From Lachnospiraceae bacterium GAM79 (lineage in GTDB: Bacteria; Bacillota; Clostridia; Lachnospirales; Lachnospiraceae), in the NCBI GenBank assembly GCA_020735665.1, contig CP085928.1, positions 944,001-1,008,000 of the forward strand: a stretch of 64,000 nucleotides of DNA, given 5' to 3'. Positions within the stretch are counted from its first letter, which is position 1; each line of letters opens with the position of its first letter. The notes beneath the pieces were generated by a model. It searched no databases and was not told the DNA's origin. It saw only the letters and a list, made by a program, of their open reading frames with translations. Positions 52,332 through 62,020 of the stretch are shown here, in pieces. The position numbers and the translations under genes were made by a program.

Positions 52332-54938
52332 ATGGGTACTGGAATTAGCATGTCAAGTGTCAACAAAATAAAAGAACTTGCGGCAAGCGGGGATTATAGT
52401 CTTGCATTGGATATACTTGAACATCAGGATTTGACCAGATCGCTTTCACCTCAGTTTATCAAGATTTGTGGTGAAGTTTACTATGAAAACGGACGTTATT
52501 CGGAAGCCAGAGCTGCTCTTGTAAAAGCCCACTCCATGGCGCCTGTTGGAAATAAGATTATATATTCACTGATTAAAGTGTATTTATCTGAGGGGTTTTA
52601 CTCACTTGTAGACACATATTATGACATCTATAAATTTAATCAAGATGAAAAAGATGCAGGTACATATCGTATAGAATACATGATTGCAAAAGCAAAACGA
52701 AAATCGTTCAAAGAGCTGTATGGAATTCTTATTTCAGCAAATGAAGCCGAAACGGATGCAGCTTGGGATTTTGAGATGTTGTTATTGTATGCTGCAATGG
52801 GAAATATGGAGAAACTTCAGTCGGAGGCTGAAATTTTCTGCGCGACCTATAAAGGTTCCCCATATATTGAGAATGTGAACCGGCTTAGAGATAAATCATA
52901 TGATGTAGAGAAAACTATATATTGTTATCCTGCATCAGAACAGGAGGATGATTCAAAAGAACAGGAAGAGATCAGAACATTTGAACAAAAGGTTTTGGAA
53001 GCTGATCACCTTCGTATGTTCCCGAAAGACCCTAAGATTACTTTGATGGTCGATGATCGTGAACCCATACCAAATTCTGTGAAGTTCAAACAGATGCTGC
53101 TTAAATCTAAAGAAAAGAAAGAATTAAAGAAACAGCAGAAGAAAGAACAACAGGAAAATGAGCAGTCAGAGGAAAAAAAGGATAAAGGAAAGAGATTTCA
53201 TATAGGACGACTGTCAAAGAAAGAAGAGGCTGCGATTGAAGAGGTAATTGCTGAAACAGAGAAGCTGCAACCGGACAAAGACAAATTACTGGATGAAGTA
53301 ATGGCGGTAGAAGAGAATATAGATTCGACTCAGAGTGAAGATATAATGAAAGAGCCGGAGACCGCTTCGATTGTTAGCGAAGAAAAGAATCTGGATCAGA
53401 TATCAGAAGAATCATTCGATGAAAGTCTGGATGATTTTGATACTTCGGATATTACAGATGATTTCGATACAGTATTGATGGTTGACCCGGATGCGCTTGA
53501 ACAAAGCGAGCCGGAGATCGAGACAACTGTCGAGGAAGAGACTGCGGAACCTGAGACTGAGACAATTGTCGAGGAAGAGACTGCGGAACCTGAGACTGAG
53601 ACAACTGTTGAGGAAGAGACTGCGGAACCTGAGACTGAGACAATTGTTGAGGAAGAGACTGCGGAACCTGAGACTGAAGAAATTGTTGAGAAAGAGGCTG
53701 CAGAATCGGATACTGAAACAGTTATTGAAAAAGAAAATACAGAACCTGAGTCTGAAGAAAATACAGAGTCGGAGATTGTTGCTGAAGAAGCTGAGTATGC
53801 AGAACCTGCGGAGCCACATGAGGATGCAGAGGTAGCGGAGATTGCTGAACAGCTAGCAGAAGAAGACGAGACGGTTCTCATGGAAGAACCTCAGATAAGT
53901 GAAAATGAAGAGCTTTCGGGAGATGTTTCTGAATCTGAAGGAAAGAAAGATCATAAATTTGATATTGATGTTGCGATCCAGTCACTGGATGAATACAAAT
54001 TTGATACAGACGATTGGGAAGACGATTCGTTTGAGCAGGCATATGAGGATGACGATATTGTAGAGATCTCGGAAGTGCCGGAAGATCTGATGCCAGATGA
54101 AAGTGATGAAGATATCATTCAGTCTGAGACAGAAGAAATCAAGCAGGAAGAAGATGTGGAAGCTGAAATCATTGACGAAGCGGAAGTTAATGTTGATATC
54201 GAAGCAGAAGAACCGGAACAGGCGGAGCCGGAGACGACAGAATCTGAACAGTCGGAAACAGATGCTTATATACCGGAAGAAACTGTCGACGTCACAACAG
54301 AAGCGTTTGATGAGTCGGTACCTGATGAACTCGATGAATCAGCTTCAGAAGTAATATCAGAACAGGATTATGATATAGATAATGATGCTTCTGAAACGGA
54401 GATTCCCGAAGCAAAGATTTTTGAAACCGACGATTTTGAAATAAATGATCCTGCATCAAAAAATCCTGAAACAGAGGTTTTTGAAATAAAAGATTCAGAA
54501 TCAGAAATCTTAGAACCGGTGGTTGAGAATTCTGCAAATGTAAATGGCAGAAAAATAGATTTTCCTACATTCAGATCAAGTCTTTTCCCTGATTATAACA
54601 GTGATAAACCACCTGTTGTAGAACATGTAAAGCATGAAGACATACAGGAAGAATACGATCAGAAGATGGCTGAAAATCTGAAAAAAGAGGAAGCTTTGAT
54701 CAGTGAGACAGATGAATTGCTTGCAAGACTCGGAATCGAGCTTGGAACTAAATATGCATCAAACACTGATTATTTCAATATGCATCAGGACAGCTTTGTG
54801 TTAAATCCTTCAAGCGAGGATGAAACCGATGAATCGGAAAACATAAAGGAAAATGATAGTGCTTCAGAGTCTGAAGCTGTAAAGAAATCTGAATCAAAAC
54901 ATTCCGATGAAAAAAAATATAAGCTTAAGAAAAAATGA
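52332..54938 (+). CDS. TPR-like protein with long acidic repeat tail, 868 aa
   Basis: ATG 52332 is set by AGGAG (52318-52322). Residues 1-200 are helical TPR-type repeats (VNKIKELAASGDYSLALDIL, then YYENGRYSEARAALVKAHSM). Residues about 240-300 are Lys-rich and basic. From about 390 to 750 the protein is extremely acidic, including four near-perfect 13-residue repeats around EETAEPETET and poorer ones after. A short C-terminal conserved-looking block (KIDFPTFRSSLFPDYNSDKP and ISETDELLARLGIELG) may be a docking site. No signal or membrane segment is seen. It lies between the rhomboid and the coiled-coil genes and may be a scaffold (inference). Confidence 0.8.
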   Translation: MGTGISMSSVNKIKELAASGDYSLALDILEHQDLTRSLSPQFIKICGEVYYENGRYSEARAALVKAHSMAPVGNKIIYSLIKVYLSEGFYSLVDTYYDIYKFNQDEKDAGTYRIEYMIAKAKRKSFKELYGILISANEAETDAAWDFEMLLLYAAMGNMEKLQSEAEIFCATYKGSPYIENVNRLRDKSYDVEKTIYCYPASEQEDDSKEQEEIRTFEQKVLEADHLRMFPKDPKITLMVDDREPIPNSVKFKQMLLKSKEKKELKKQQKKEQQENEQSEEKKDKGKRFHIGRLSKKEEAAIEEVIAETEKLQPDKDKLLDEVMAVEENIDSTQSEDIMKEPETASIVSEEKNLDQISEESFDESLDDFDTSDITDDFDTVLMVDPDALEQSEPEIETTVEEETAEPETETIVEEETAEPETETTVEEETAEPETETIVEEETAEPETEEIVEKEAAESDTETVIEKENTEPESEENTESEIVAEEAEYAEPAEPHEDAEVAEIAEQLAEEDETVLMEEPQISENEELSGDVSESEGKKDHKFDIDVAIQSLDEYKFDTDDWEDDSFEQAYEDDDIVEISEVPEDLMPDESDEDIIQSETEEIKQEEDVEAEIIDEAEVNVDIEAEEPEQAEPETTESEQSETDAYIPEETVDVTTEAFDESVPDELDESASEVISEQDYDIDNDASETEIPEAKIFETDDFEINDPASKNPETEVFEIKDSESEILEPVVENSANVNGRKIDFPTFRSSLFPDYNSDKPPVVEHVKHEDIQEEYDQKMAENLKKEEALISETDELLARLGIELGTKYASNTDYFNMHQDSFVLNPSSEDETDESENIKENDSASESEAVKKSESKHSDEKKYKLKKK
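53520..53675 (+). repeat. Four tandem 39-bp repeats inside the acidic tail
   Basis: Units start at 53520, 53559, 53598 and 53637; each begins GAGACAA(C/T)TGT and encodes a 13-residue acidic unit. Differences between units are mostly silent. Degenerate units continue to about 53760. Confidence 0.9.
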
Positions 54939-55002
54939 CAAATAATTAGATTAATATAAATATTATTTTTTTTATTTGATAATGTGGAAGGAGGCGTACA
55001 AA

Positions 55003-58000
55003 TTGGCTATAGATCAAACAGAAGCTATGATTGCTGCGATTAAAGCACAGCTTGAAAAAGAAAGGGCTGCTGAAGCTGCAAAGCAGAAAAGACTTGAAGA
55101 AGAACAGGCTTTGAAGAATAAGAGCAGCAATAAAAAGAAAACTTCAGATAGTGGAAGCAAGAGCCAATACAAGACTTTGTCTGCTGAAGAACTTGCGCGA
55201 ATTGAGGAGAAGAAGCGTCGTAAGAGAGAAGAAGCATTAGGTATTGTTCATGAGGATGAGCCTGAAGAGACAGAGAACAAAGAAGCTGAAGCTGAAAAGC
55301 CGGATACAAATAATATAGAGGCAGAGAGTGAAGCTAAAACAGAGAAAAAGAATGAAAAGCAGGAAATGCCAAAGATCAGTCTTAACCTCGGTGGTATTGC
55401 CGATGAGGGACTTGGTGGTGGCCTCGGCGGACTTGGTGGTGGCCTTGGAGAAGGCTATGGCGGTCTCGGCGGACTTGGCGGTGGCCTTGGAGAAGGAGCC
55501 GGCGGACTTGGTGGACTTGGTAGTGCACCTTCAGGAGAAGGCCTTTCAGGAAAACCGGGTGCGACAGGAGGCGGTCTTGGTTCGACTTTGAATATGAATG
55601 CTTCCCTTGAACCGAATAAGATAAAAGGTAAAGATAAGACAACGTTATCTGATGAAGCAGAACGATTTGACGAAGATGATATGACATCTGTTGTTTCAGA
55701 TGATGCTGAATGGACACCGGGCAAGAATGTTAAGGTGAAAGAGGTTAAGACTAAAAAAGGAAATGACAATAATGGTGATCTTTTCAGTATTTTACCTGAC
55801 AGAAACAAAGATGACGCGGATGTTTCATCTATGTATGATATAGATGATGACGATGAAGATGAAGACTTCCTTGGAGCCGGTATTGAGAACCTCTCCAATA
55901 TTGATGAAACCAGCGAAGAAGAAGCTGCACGTATAAAGGCAGAAGAAGAAGCTAAGAAGAAGGCAGAGGAAGAAGCTAAGAAAAAAGCTGAAGAAGAAGC
56001 TAAGAAAAAAGCTGCAGAAGAAGCTAAACGTAAAGCAGCAGAGGAAGAGTCCAAAAAGAAAGCAGAAGAGGCACGTAAGAAGGCTGCGGCTGAAAAGGCA
56101 AAGGTTGAAGCCGAGACCAAGAAAAAACAGGCTATCGAACTTGCTGAACGTAAGGCTCAGGATGCAAAGAATGTCGTTGAAACAGCCAAGAAGACGATTG
56201 CAGATTCTGAAAAAGAAGAAAAAGAACTGAAATCACAGCTTGAAGAATGTGCAAAGAAAAAAGCCGCTTATGAAGATAAGATGAAGGCAGAATTCGATGC
56301 AAAGAAGAAGGCTGATGAGAAACTCTTAGCAAAAGAAAATGCAGAGCTTGAAACAAAAGTAAAAGCTATCAATAAAGAGATAGAAGATACTAATAAGAAA
56401 GCAAAGGATGATTCAGATAAGGTATTAAAGGAGAGCAATCCTGAGACTATCAAGATGAAAATCATCAATGATGCACAGGCTGCAGCTGATGAAGTGATCA
56501 AAAAGCTTGCAGATGCTAAGAAAGCAAATATTGAAAAACACGAAGCTGAGTATACAAAGGCTTGCAAGGATGCAGAAACGGCTTCCGTAAAATTAGAGGA
56601 AGATAAGAAGAAAGCAATTGATGCTGCCAAGAAGAAGAAAGAGACACAGAATGACAAAGCTAAGAAGCTGATGGACGATGCAGAAAAGAATAAGCAGCGT
56701 GCAGGTGTTATCTTCACAGATTCCAAGAAGGCGGAGGAAGAAGCAGCTCTTAACCTTAAGAATACAACAGATATGGAGTCGGAGTCATTAAAGACATTAG
56801 CCGGACTTGAAAGCAGGCTTGCTGAGAGTGAAGGCAAACTTAAGACTGCGACGAATAACAATGATTCAGCAACAAAGGCTATTGATTCAGCAAAGAAATC
56901 ATTAAAAGAAGCAGAAGCAAAAGAAGCTGAAGCGTTGAAGAAACTGGAAGAAGCCAGAACAGCAAAAGCAGCGGCAGAGTCCAGAATTTCAAAGGGTGAA
57001 GCTGATAAGAAGAAATTCCAGTCTGAAATTGATTTACTCAATAAAGAAAAGAAGACAACAAACGATGATATTGTTGCGACAAAGAAAGATGTAGAATCCT
57101 TTAAGTCAGCAAAGGCTGAAGCACAGCAGGCACTTGATGCAGCAAAGAAATCCGTAGTAGAGGCAGAAGATCTTCTTTCCAAGGCAGAAAATGCAGAGGA
57201 AGAAGCAGAAGAAATTCTGGAGAAGGCTAAGATTGAAGAAGAAGTAGAGATCCGGAATGCTGAAAAGGCTGCTTCAGATGGAAGAGAGAAACTGGATAAG
57301 GATAAGAAGTCCAGAGAGGATGCACGCGAGAAGTTCCTTGCAGATGAAGAAGAAAAATATGCAGCAGGAGAGGCTGCAGAACTTGAGAAAGTTCAGTCCG
57401 CTGCAATGACTGCAGAGAGGGAAGCTGTTGATGCCCAGAAGGAAGCAGAGAAAACAGCACAGAAGTTGCTTGATGATGCCAAGAAGAAAGAAGAAGAACT
57501 AAAACAGAAGATTGCCGGTTTGAAGACTGAACAGGAAGAACGTGTCGTTGCCAGAAAAGCTGCAAATGAAGAGGCAGTTAAGAAAGCAGAAGATAAAAAG
57601 AAGCATGATCTTGATTCTCTTCTGAAAGAAGAAATCAGTACAAAGAAGCAATTGGAAGAAGTAAGTGGCAGAGCTGCCGCTGCTGCAAAGGTTCTTGAAA
57701 AAGCTGTTAAGAAGGAAGAAGAAGCAAGAAAACAGGTTGAACTTTTAAAAGCAGGAAAGGTAGAAGAAGCATCTAAGATAGATGTATCCTTAGAAGCAAC
57801 GGATGAAGCCGCTGTAGAAGCTGAACAGAGTGAGATTAATCAGGAAATGAAGAAAGCCCTGCCATCGGAAGCAAAGTATCTGTATAAGTATCTTTGTGTA
57901 AATCCTGCGGGCGCACAGATTGTGAATGTTCTTCAGACAATGAAAGTGGATCCGAAACGCTCAAAGAATCTCGTTATTCTCGGTCTGCATGGATTTGGTT

Positions 58001-58539
58001 CATCAAAGGTTGGAGAAGATTTTGCTGAGTGTTATTATGATCTTGGTTTCTGTACATCACCTGCAAAGGCAAAGGTTAGAGCAAAAGTAATCAATAGCGG
58101 TAAGCTTGCCGGTGCGGTTACAAAATTGAAAGGCGGATGCCTGATCGTTGAGAGTGCAGGACTTATAACACCTGAGCGTTTCAAAGAGATGGTTGATCTT
58201 TGTTCTTCGGAGAAGAATGATGTTAAGATAATTCTTACCGGTGAAAAGGTTGCACTTAGCAAGATGCTTGCAGATAATATGACACAGGCAAGAAGCTTTA
58301 ACAATCGTGTTTATTTTGATCAGATTAAAGAAGAGAATATGATTGTAATTGCCAAAGAATATATCATTGAAAAAGGGTATAAATATGAAGATGGTATTGA
58401 GGGTAATATCAAGAATTTACTTCTTGCGATGGAGACTGGTAATATTGACAGGTTGTTAACTGCTGTAGACGAAGCGATGGAACGAGCAGATGCAAGGAAT
58501 CCTGAAGCAAAGAAAGTTATGAAGACAGATATAAAGTAA
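55003..58539 (+). CDS. Coiled-coil protein with Gly-rich linker and degenerate AAA+-like C-terminal domain, about 1178 aa
   Basis: The start is TTG 55003, which follows AAGGAGG (54988-54994) by 8 bp; an ATG at 54982 lies over that site. Layout: charged helix (1-110), Gly/Leu repeat region about 130-186 (GLGGGLGGLGGG type), acidic stretch, then a coiled coil of about 600 residues (from about 304, with EEEAKKKA octads), and a globular C-terminal domain (about 965-1178). That domain reads like an AAA+ fold of the SpoVK/CbbX type, but the Walker A is HGFGSSKVG with no GKT and the Walker B is GCLIVESAG with no DE. It is therefore probably unable to hydrolyse ATP. Role unknown. A terminator follows. 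Confidence 0.78.
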   Translation: MAIDQTEAMIAAIKAQLEKERAAEAAKQKRLEEEQALKNKSSNKKKTSDSGSKSQYKTLSAEELARIEEKKRRKREEALGIVHEDEPEETENKEAEAEKPDTNNIEAESEAKTEKKNEKQEMPKISLNLGGIADEGLGGGLGGLGGGLGEGYGGLGGLGGGLGEGAGGLGGLGSAPSGEGLSGKPGATGGGLGSTLNMNASLEPNKIKGKDKTTLSDEAERFDEDDMTSVVSDDAEWTPGKNVKVKEVKTKKGNDNNGDLFSILPDRNKDDADVSSMYDIDDDDEDEDFLGAGIENLSNIDETSEEEAARIKAEEEAKKKAEEEAKKKAEEEAKKKAAEEAKRKAAEEESKKKAEEARKKAAAEKAKVEAETKKKQAIELAERKAQDAKNVVETAKKTIADSEKEEKELKSQLEECAKKKAAYEDKMKAEFDAKKKADEKLLAKENAELETKVKAINKEIEDTNKKAKDDSDKVLKESNPETIKMKIINDAQAAADEVIKKLADAKKANIEKHEAEYTKACKDAETASVKLEEDKKKAIDAAKKKKETQNDKAKKLMDDAEKNKQRAGVIFTDSKKAEEEAALNLKNTTDMESESLKTLAGLESRLAESEGKLKTATNNNDSATKAIDSAKKSLKEAEAKEAEALKKLEEARTAKAAAESRISKGEADKKKFQSEIDLLNKEKKTTNDDIVATKKDVESFKSAKAEAQQALDAAKKSVVEAEDLLSKAENAEEEAEEILEKAKIEEEVEIRNAEKAASDGREKLDKDKKSREDAREKFLADEEEKYAAGEAAELEKVQSAAMTAEREAVDAQKEAEKTAQKLLDDAKKKEEELKQKIAGLKTEQEERVVARKAANEEAVKKAEDKKKHDLDSLLKEEISTKKQLEEVSGRAAAAAKVLEKAVKKEEEARKQVELLKAGKVEEASKIDVSLEATDEAAVEAEQSEINQEMKKALPSEAKYLYKYLCVNPAGAQIVNVLQTMKVDPKRSKNLVILGLHGFGSSKVGEDFAECYYDLGFCTSPAKAKVRAKVINSGKLAGAVTKLKGGCLIVESAGLITPERFKEMVDLCSSEKNDVKIILTGEKVALSKMLADNMTQARSFNNRVYFDQIKEENMIVIAKEYIIEKGYKYEDGIEGNIKNLLLAMETGNIDRLLTAVDEAMERADARNPEAKKVMKTDIK

Positions 58540-58597
58540 TGAAAAGTGAATATCGTAGGATAACATTTTCCAGTTTATATTTTGGTTGAAAAAAATG

Positions 58598-58645
58598 GTG
58601 CCAATGTTTATAATATTTATTATTGTAAACTTGGCACTTTTTTTA
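58598..58645 (+). terminator. Terminator closing the rhomboid/coiled-coil cluster
   Basis: GTGCCAATGTTTATAATA pairs with TATTGTAAACTTGGCAC (nearly perfect), followed by seven T. It separates the cluster from the MreB-like gene. Confidence 0.9.
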
Positions 58646-58705
58646 CGCAGATCGGTTATCAAAGTCTGTATTTATGTGAGATTTTTACAACCGGTACGAT
58701 AACGT

Positions 58706-58733
58706 AAGAAACGAGCAGAAAGTTGTTTCTTAT
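58706..58733. other. Hairpin upstream of the MreB-like gene
   Basis: TAAGAAAC and GTTTCTTA form an 8-bp stem around a 12-base loop about 35 bp before the MreB-like ATG. No T-run. Possible leader element. Confidence 0.3.
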
Positions 58734-58765
58734 GGTTGTCAAACTTAAAGGAGATATAAGATAGT

Positions 58766-59752
58766 ATGGATATAGGAATAGATTTGGGGACATCGAATGT
58801 GTTGGTATATGTAAAAGGTCGTGGGGTTGTCATCAACCAACCGTCTGTTGTTGCATATGAGAAAAGTTCGAAACGCATTATTGCGATTGGAAATAAAGCA
58901 AAAAAGATGATCGGAAAGACACCGGAATCAATCGAAGTTGTAAGACCGCTCGTAAAAGGAGTAGTTTCAGATTATATTGTTACAGAGCGGATGTTAAAGG
59001 CATTTATCCGCAGTGCTATGGAGAAACGAACCGGGGTTGGCAGACCGAAAATATGTGTCTGTGTTCCCAGCGGAGTCACAGAAGTGGAGCGGAGAGCTGT
59101 AGAAGAGGCTGTTTACAGAACAGGAGCTAAGAGTGTTTATGTTATGGAAGAACCCCTTGCGGCTGCAATCGGTGCAGCAGTTGATATAGAGGAAGCCAAA
59201 GGAAATATGGTCATTGATATCGGAGGAGGAACAACAGATATTGCAGTTATATCACTTGGAGGGGCTGTAGAGAGCCGTTCGATTAAAGCAGCGGGGGATG
59301 ATTATAATGCATCGATGATCCGATATATCAGAAGAAAGTATAATCTTCTGATCGGAGAACAAACTGCGGAGAAAGCAAAGATAGCGGTAGGATCGGTCTA
59401 TGAGAGACCGGAGGACATCACCTATGTTGTAAAGGGAAGAGATCTGATCAAGGGACTTCCAAAGGCGATCACGATCACGGCAAATGAGACAATAGAAGCA
59501 TTTGCAGATACAACTTCTCATATTTTGACGGCGATTCATGGTGTACTTGAGACGGCTCCGCCGGAGCTGGTTGCGGATATATCGGTAAATGGGATTGTTC
59601 TGACCGGTGGTGGCAGCCTGATGTATGGAATGGATAAGCTGATCAAGGAAAAAACGGGAATTGATACGTATGTTTCGGATAAAGCGTTAGAAGCAGTTGC
59701 ACTTGGTGCCGGTATGTCGGTTGATATTGCAGCAAGAAAAGAAGATGCATAG
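58766..59752 (+). CDS. MreB/Mbl-like actin-family protein, 328 aa
   Basis: Bacterial actin that guides cell-wall synthesis along the membrane. Phosphate 1 is IGIDLGTSNVLVYV, phosphate 2 is VIDIGGGTTDIAVISLGG, the connecting helix EEPLAAAIGAAVDI and the adenosine motif GIVLTGGGSLMYGM are intact. It is an isolated copy with no mreC/mreD next to it, so it is more like an Mbl/MreBH paralogue. AAAGGAGA serves the ATG. The YgiQ gene begins 17 bp after the stop. Confidence 0.88.
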   Translation: MDIGIDLGTSNVLVYVKGRGVVINQPSVVAYEKSSKRIIAIGNKAKKMIGKTPESIEVVRPLVKGVVSDYIVTERMLKAFIRSAMEKRTGVGRPKICVCVPSGVTEVERRAVEEAVYRTGAKSVYVMEEPLAAAIGAAVDIEEAKGNMVIDIGGGTTDIAVISLGGAVESRSIKAAGDDYNASMIRYIRRKYNLLIGEQTAEKAKIAVGSVYERPEDITYVVKGRDLIKGLPKAITITANETIEAFADTTSHILTAIHGVLETAPPELVADISVNGIVLTGGGSLMYGMDKLIKEKTGIDTYVSDKALEAVALGAGMSVDIAARKEDA

Positions 59753-59769
59753 AAAGCAGAGAAAAGAAA

Positions 59770-61803
59770 ATGACAAATACACATAATTTTCTGCCGGTGA
59801 ATAAAAAAGATATGATAGAAAGAGGATGGGAACAGCCGGACTTCGTGTTTATTACCGGAGACGCTTATGTGGACCATCCTTCTTTTGGTCCGGCAATTAT
59901 CAGCAGAGTTTTGGAAGCACATGGATATAAGATCTGTATGATTCCACAGCCGGATTGGAAAGATGATAAGAGCATAGATGTATTCGGCAGACCAAGACTT
60001 GGTTTTCTGGTTTCCGGTGGCAATATGGATTCTATGGTCAATCATTATACTGTTTCAAAAAAACATAGAAGTATGGATTCCTATTCTCCCGGTGGAAAGA
60101 TGGGGCTGAGACCGGATTATGCAACAGTGGTATATTGCAATCTGATCCGTAGAACGTATAAGGATGTTCCGATCATTATTGGTGGGATTGAAGCAAGTCT
60201 CAGAAGACTTGCACACTATGATTACTGGTCGAATAAATTAAAGCATTCAATTCTGATCGATTCACAGGCAGATCTGATTTCCTATGGCATGGGTGAACAT
60301 AGCATGGTCGAGATTGCAGATGCGTTAGACAGCGGAATAGATGTCAGGGATATTACATTTATCAGAGGAACAGTCTACAAGACAAAAGATCTGTCCGGTG
60401 TAGAAGCTCCGGTGATCCTGCCTGATTATGCAGCACTTCAGGAAGACCGTTTAAAATATGCAGAAAGCTTTTATACACAGTATATCAATACAGATCCATA
60501 TTCCGGAAAAGTGCTGGTGGAAGGATATGGCAACCGGGGATATGTTGTTCAGAATCCTGCGGCATATCCGCTCACACAGATGGAGATGGATGACGTATAT
60601 GGGTATGATTACATGAACACCTATCATCCGATGTATGAAAAGGATGGGGGAATCCCGGCTATAGCAGAGGTGAAGTTCAGTCTGGCAAGCAACCGTGGAT
60701 GCTTTGGCGGATGCAGCTTCTGTGCACTAACTTTTCATCAGGGAAGGATCGTTCAGACCAGAAGTCATGAGTCGATCATTGAAGAAGCAAAGCGCATGAC
60801 GAAAGATCCGGAGTTTAAAGGATATATCCATGATGTTGGAGGACCTACGGCGAATTTCAGACATCCGGCATGTGAAAAACAGATGAAATACGGCGTATGC
60901 CAGAATAAACAGTGTCTGTTTCCAAAACCATGTCAGAACCTGAATGCCAGTCATAAAGATTATGTTGAGCTGCTTCGTAAATTAAGACGGATACCCGGGG
61001 TGAAGAAGGTATTTGTAAGATCCGGTATTCGATTTGACTATCTGCTTGCGGATCACGATGATACCTTCTTACGGGAGCTTTGCCGGTATCATATCAGCGG
61101 ACAATTAAGGGTTGCGCCGGAGCATATTTCAGATAATGTCTTAAAGTACATGGGTAAGCCATCGAATCAGGTATATGAGACATTTATAAAAAAATATGAG
61201 AAGATCAACGAGCAGTATGGATTGAAACAATATGCAGTACCATATCTTATGTCCTCACATCCAGGCTCTACGTTAAAAGATGCAGTAGCGTTGGCAGAAT
61301 ATATCCGTGATATCGGATATATGCCGGAGCAGGTACAGGACTTTTATCCGACACCATCAACGATCTCGACCTGTATGTATTACACAGGAGTAGATCCGCG
61401 TACGATGGAACCGGTATATGTTGCGAGAGACCCACATGAGAAAGCAATGCAGCGTGCACTGATCCAGTACAGAAGACCGGAAAATTATGATTTGGTAAAG
61501 GAAGCCCTGATAAAGGCAGGACGGAAAGATCTGATCGGATTCGAAAAACATTGTCTGATCACTCCGAGAAAGATGGATAGGAATACTTCGGGATATAAAG
61601 ATGTCCATAAAAAGAATCCGTCAGGACAGGCAACACGGAATCAGAATAACAAGAACAGTAATCATAGAAAACAGGATAAATCCGGTAAAAATTCAGGAAG
61701 TTATAAATCCGGGCAGGATAACAGAAACAGCAGAACCGGGAAACCTGCAGGACAAAATGATAAAAAATATCAAAAACAGAAAACAGGAAAGAAAAAACAC
61801 TGA
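59770..61803 (+). CDS. YgiQ family radical SAM protein, 677 aa
   Basis: The N-terminal YgiQ block (FITGDAYVDHPSFGPAIISR) is followed by a radical SAM core with Cys311, Cys315 and Cys318 (GCFGGCSFC), then GLKQYAVPYLMSSHPGS and a DFYPTPSTISTCMYYTG block; all are characteristic. After about residue 610 comes a basic, Asn/Lys/Gly-rich disordered tail (about 65 residues), likely for RNA or nucleic acid contact. The reaction is unknown. Follows the MreB-like gene closely. Confidence 0.9.
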   Translation: MTNTHNFLPVNKKDMIERGWEQPDFVFITGDAYVDHPSFGPAIISRVLEAHGYKICMIPQPDWKDDKSIDVFGRPRLGFLVSGGNMDSMVNHYTVSKKHRSMDSYSPGGKMGLRPDYATVVYCNLIRRTYKDVPIIIGGIEASLRRLAHYDYWSNKLKHSILIDSQADLISYGMGEHSMVEIADALDSGIDVRDITFIRGTVYKTKDLSGVEAPVILPDYAALQEDRLKYAESFYTQYINTDPYSGKVLVEGYGNRGYVVQNPAAYPLTQMEMDDVYGYDYMNTYHPMYEKDGGIPAIAEVKFSLASNRGCFGGCSFCALTFHQGRIVQTRSHESIIEEAKRMTKDPEFKGYIHDVGGPTANFRHPACEKQMKYGVCQNKQCLFPKPCQNLNASHKDYVELLRKLRRIPGVKKVFVRSGIRFDYLLADHDDTFLRELCRYHISGQLRVAPEHISDNVLKYMGKPSNQVYETFIKKYEKINEQYGLKQYAVPYLMSSHPGSTLKDAVALAEYIRDIGYMPEQVQDFYPTPSTISTCMYYTGVDPRTMEPVYVARDPHEKAMQRALIQYRRPENYDLVKEALIKAGRKDLIGFEKHCLITPRKMDRNTSGYKDVHKKNPSGQATRNQNNKNSNHRKQDKSGKNSGSYKSGQDNRNSRTGKPAGQNDKKYQKQKTGKKKH

Positions 61804-61877
61804 TATTTTATATAAAATTAAGAAAATAACCAGAAATGAAAAAATAATGATTTCTAATGCGTGCATTTCATTTTTGG

Positions 61878-61906
61878 TTGCGTGGTACTTTCTTTTGTGC
61901 TAGAAT
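61878..61906 (+). promoter_or_regulatory. Promoter of the thiolase-crotonase operon
   Basis: TTGCGT (61878-61883), 17 bp, TAGAAT (61901-61906), with TGC completing an extended -10. Confidence 0.8.
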
Positions 61907-61920
61907 GTAGCCAGAAAGTG

Positions 61921-61963
61921 TGCTGTTATGTCAATAATGGTCATTATTGTGCCGTTTACAGCA
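61921..61963 (+). other. Nested hairpin in the thiolase 5' leader
   Basis: Inner stem CAATAATG / CATTATTG (61932-61949), outer stem TGCTGT / ACAGCA (61921-61926 and 61958-61963). It sits about 10 bp after the predicted transcript start and may stabilise an abundant mRNA. Confidence 0.55.
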
Positions 61964-62020
61964 TAAATGTACCATGATATAACACTTACATTATAAAAAA
62001 TTACGGAGGATTTCATTATT

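Noticed and set aside
53520-53760. Possible CRISPR array from regular 39-bp spacing
   Set aside because: The repeats are contiguous without spacers, in frame and coding, inside an acidic protein. No other CRISPR-like spacing or cas genes are in the window.
53396-53881. Long minus-strand and alternative-frame ORFs over the acidic repeats (Ser-rich or Arg/Leu-rich)
   Set aside because: Shadows of the Glu/Thr repeat codons; low complexity and no initiation signals.
55382-57182. Minus-strand Ser/Ala/Phe-rich frames over the coiled-coil gene
   Set aside because: Mirror of Lys/Glu/Ala codons; no start signals or domain pattern.
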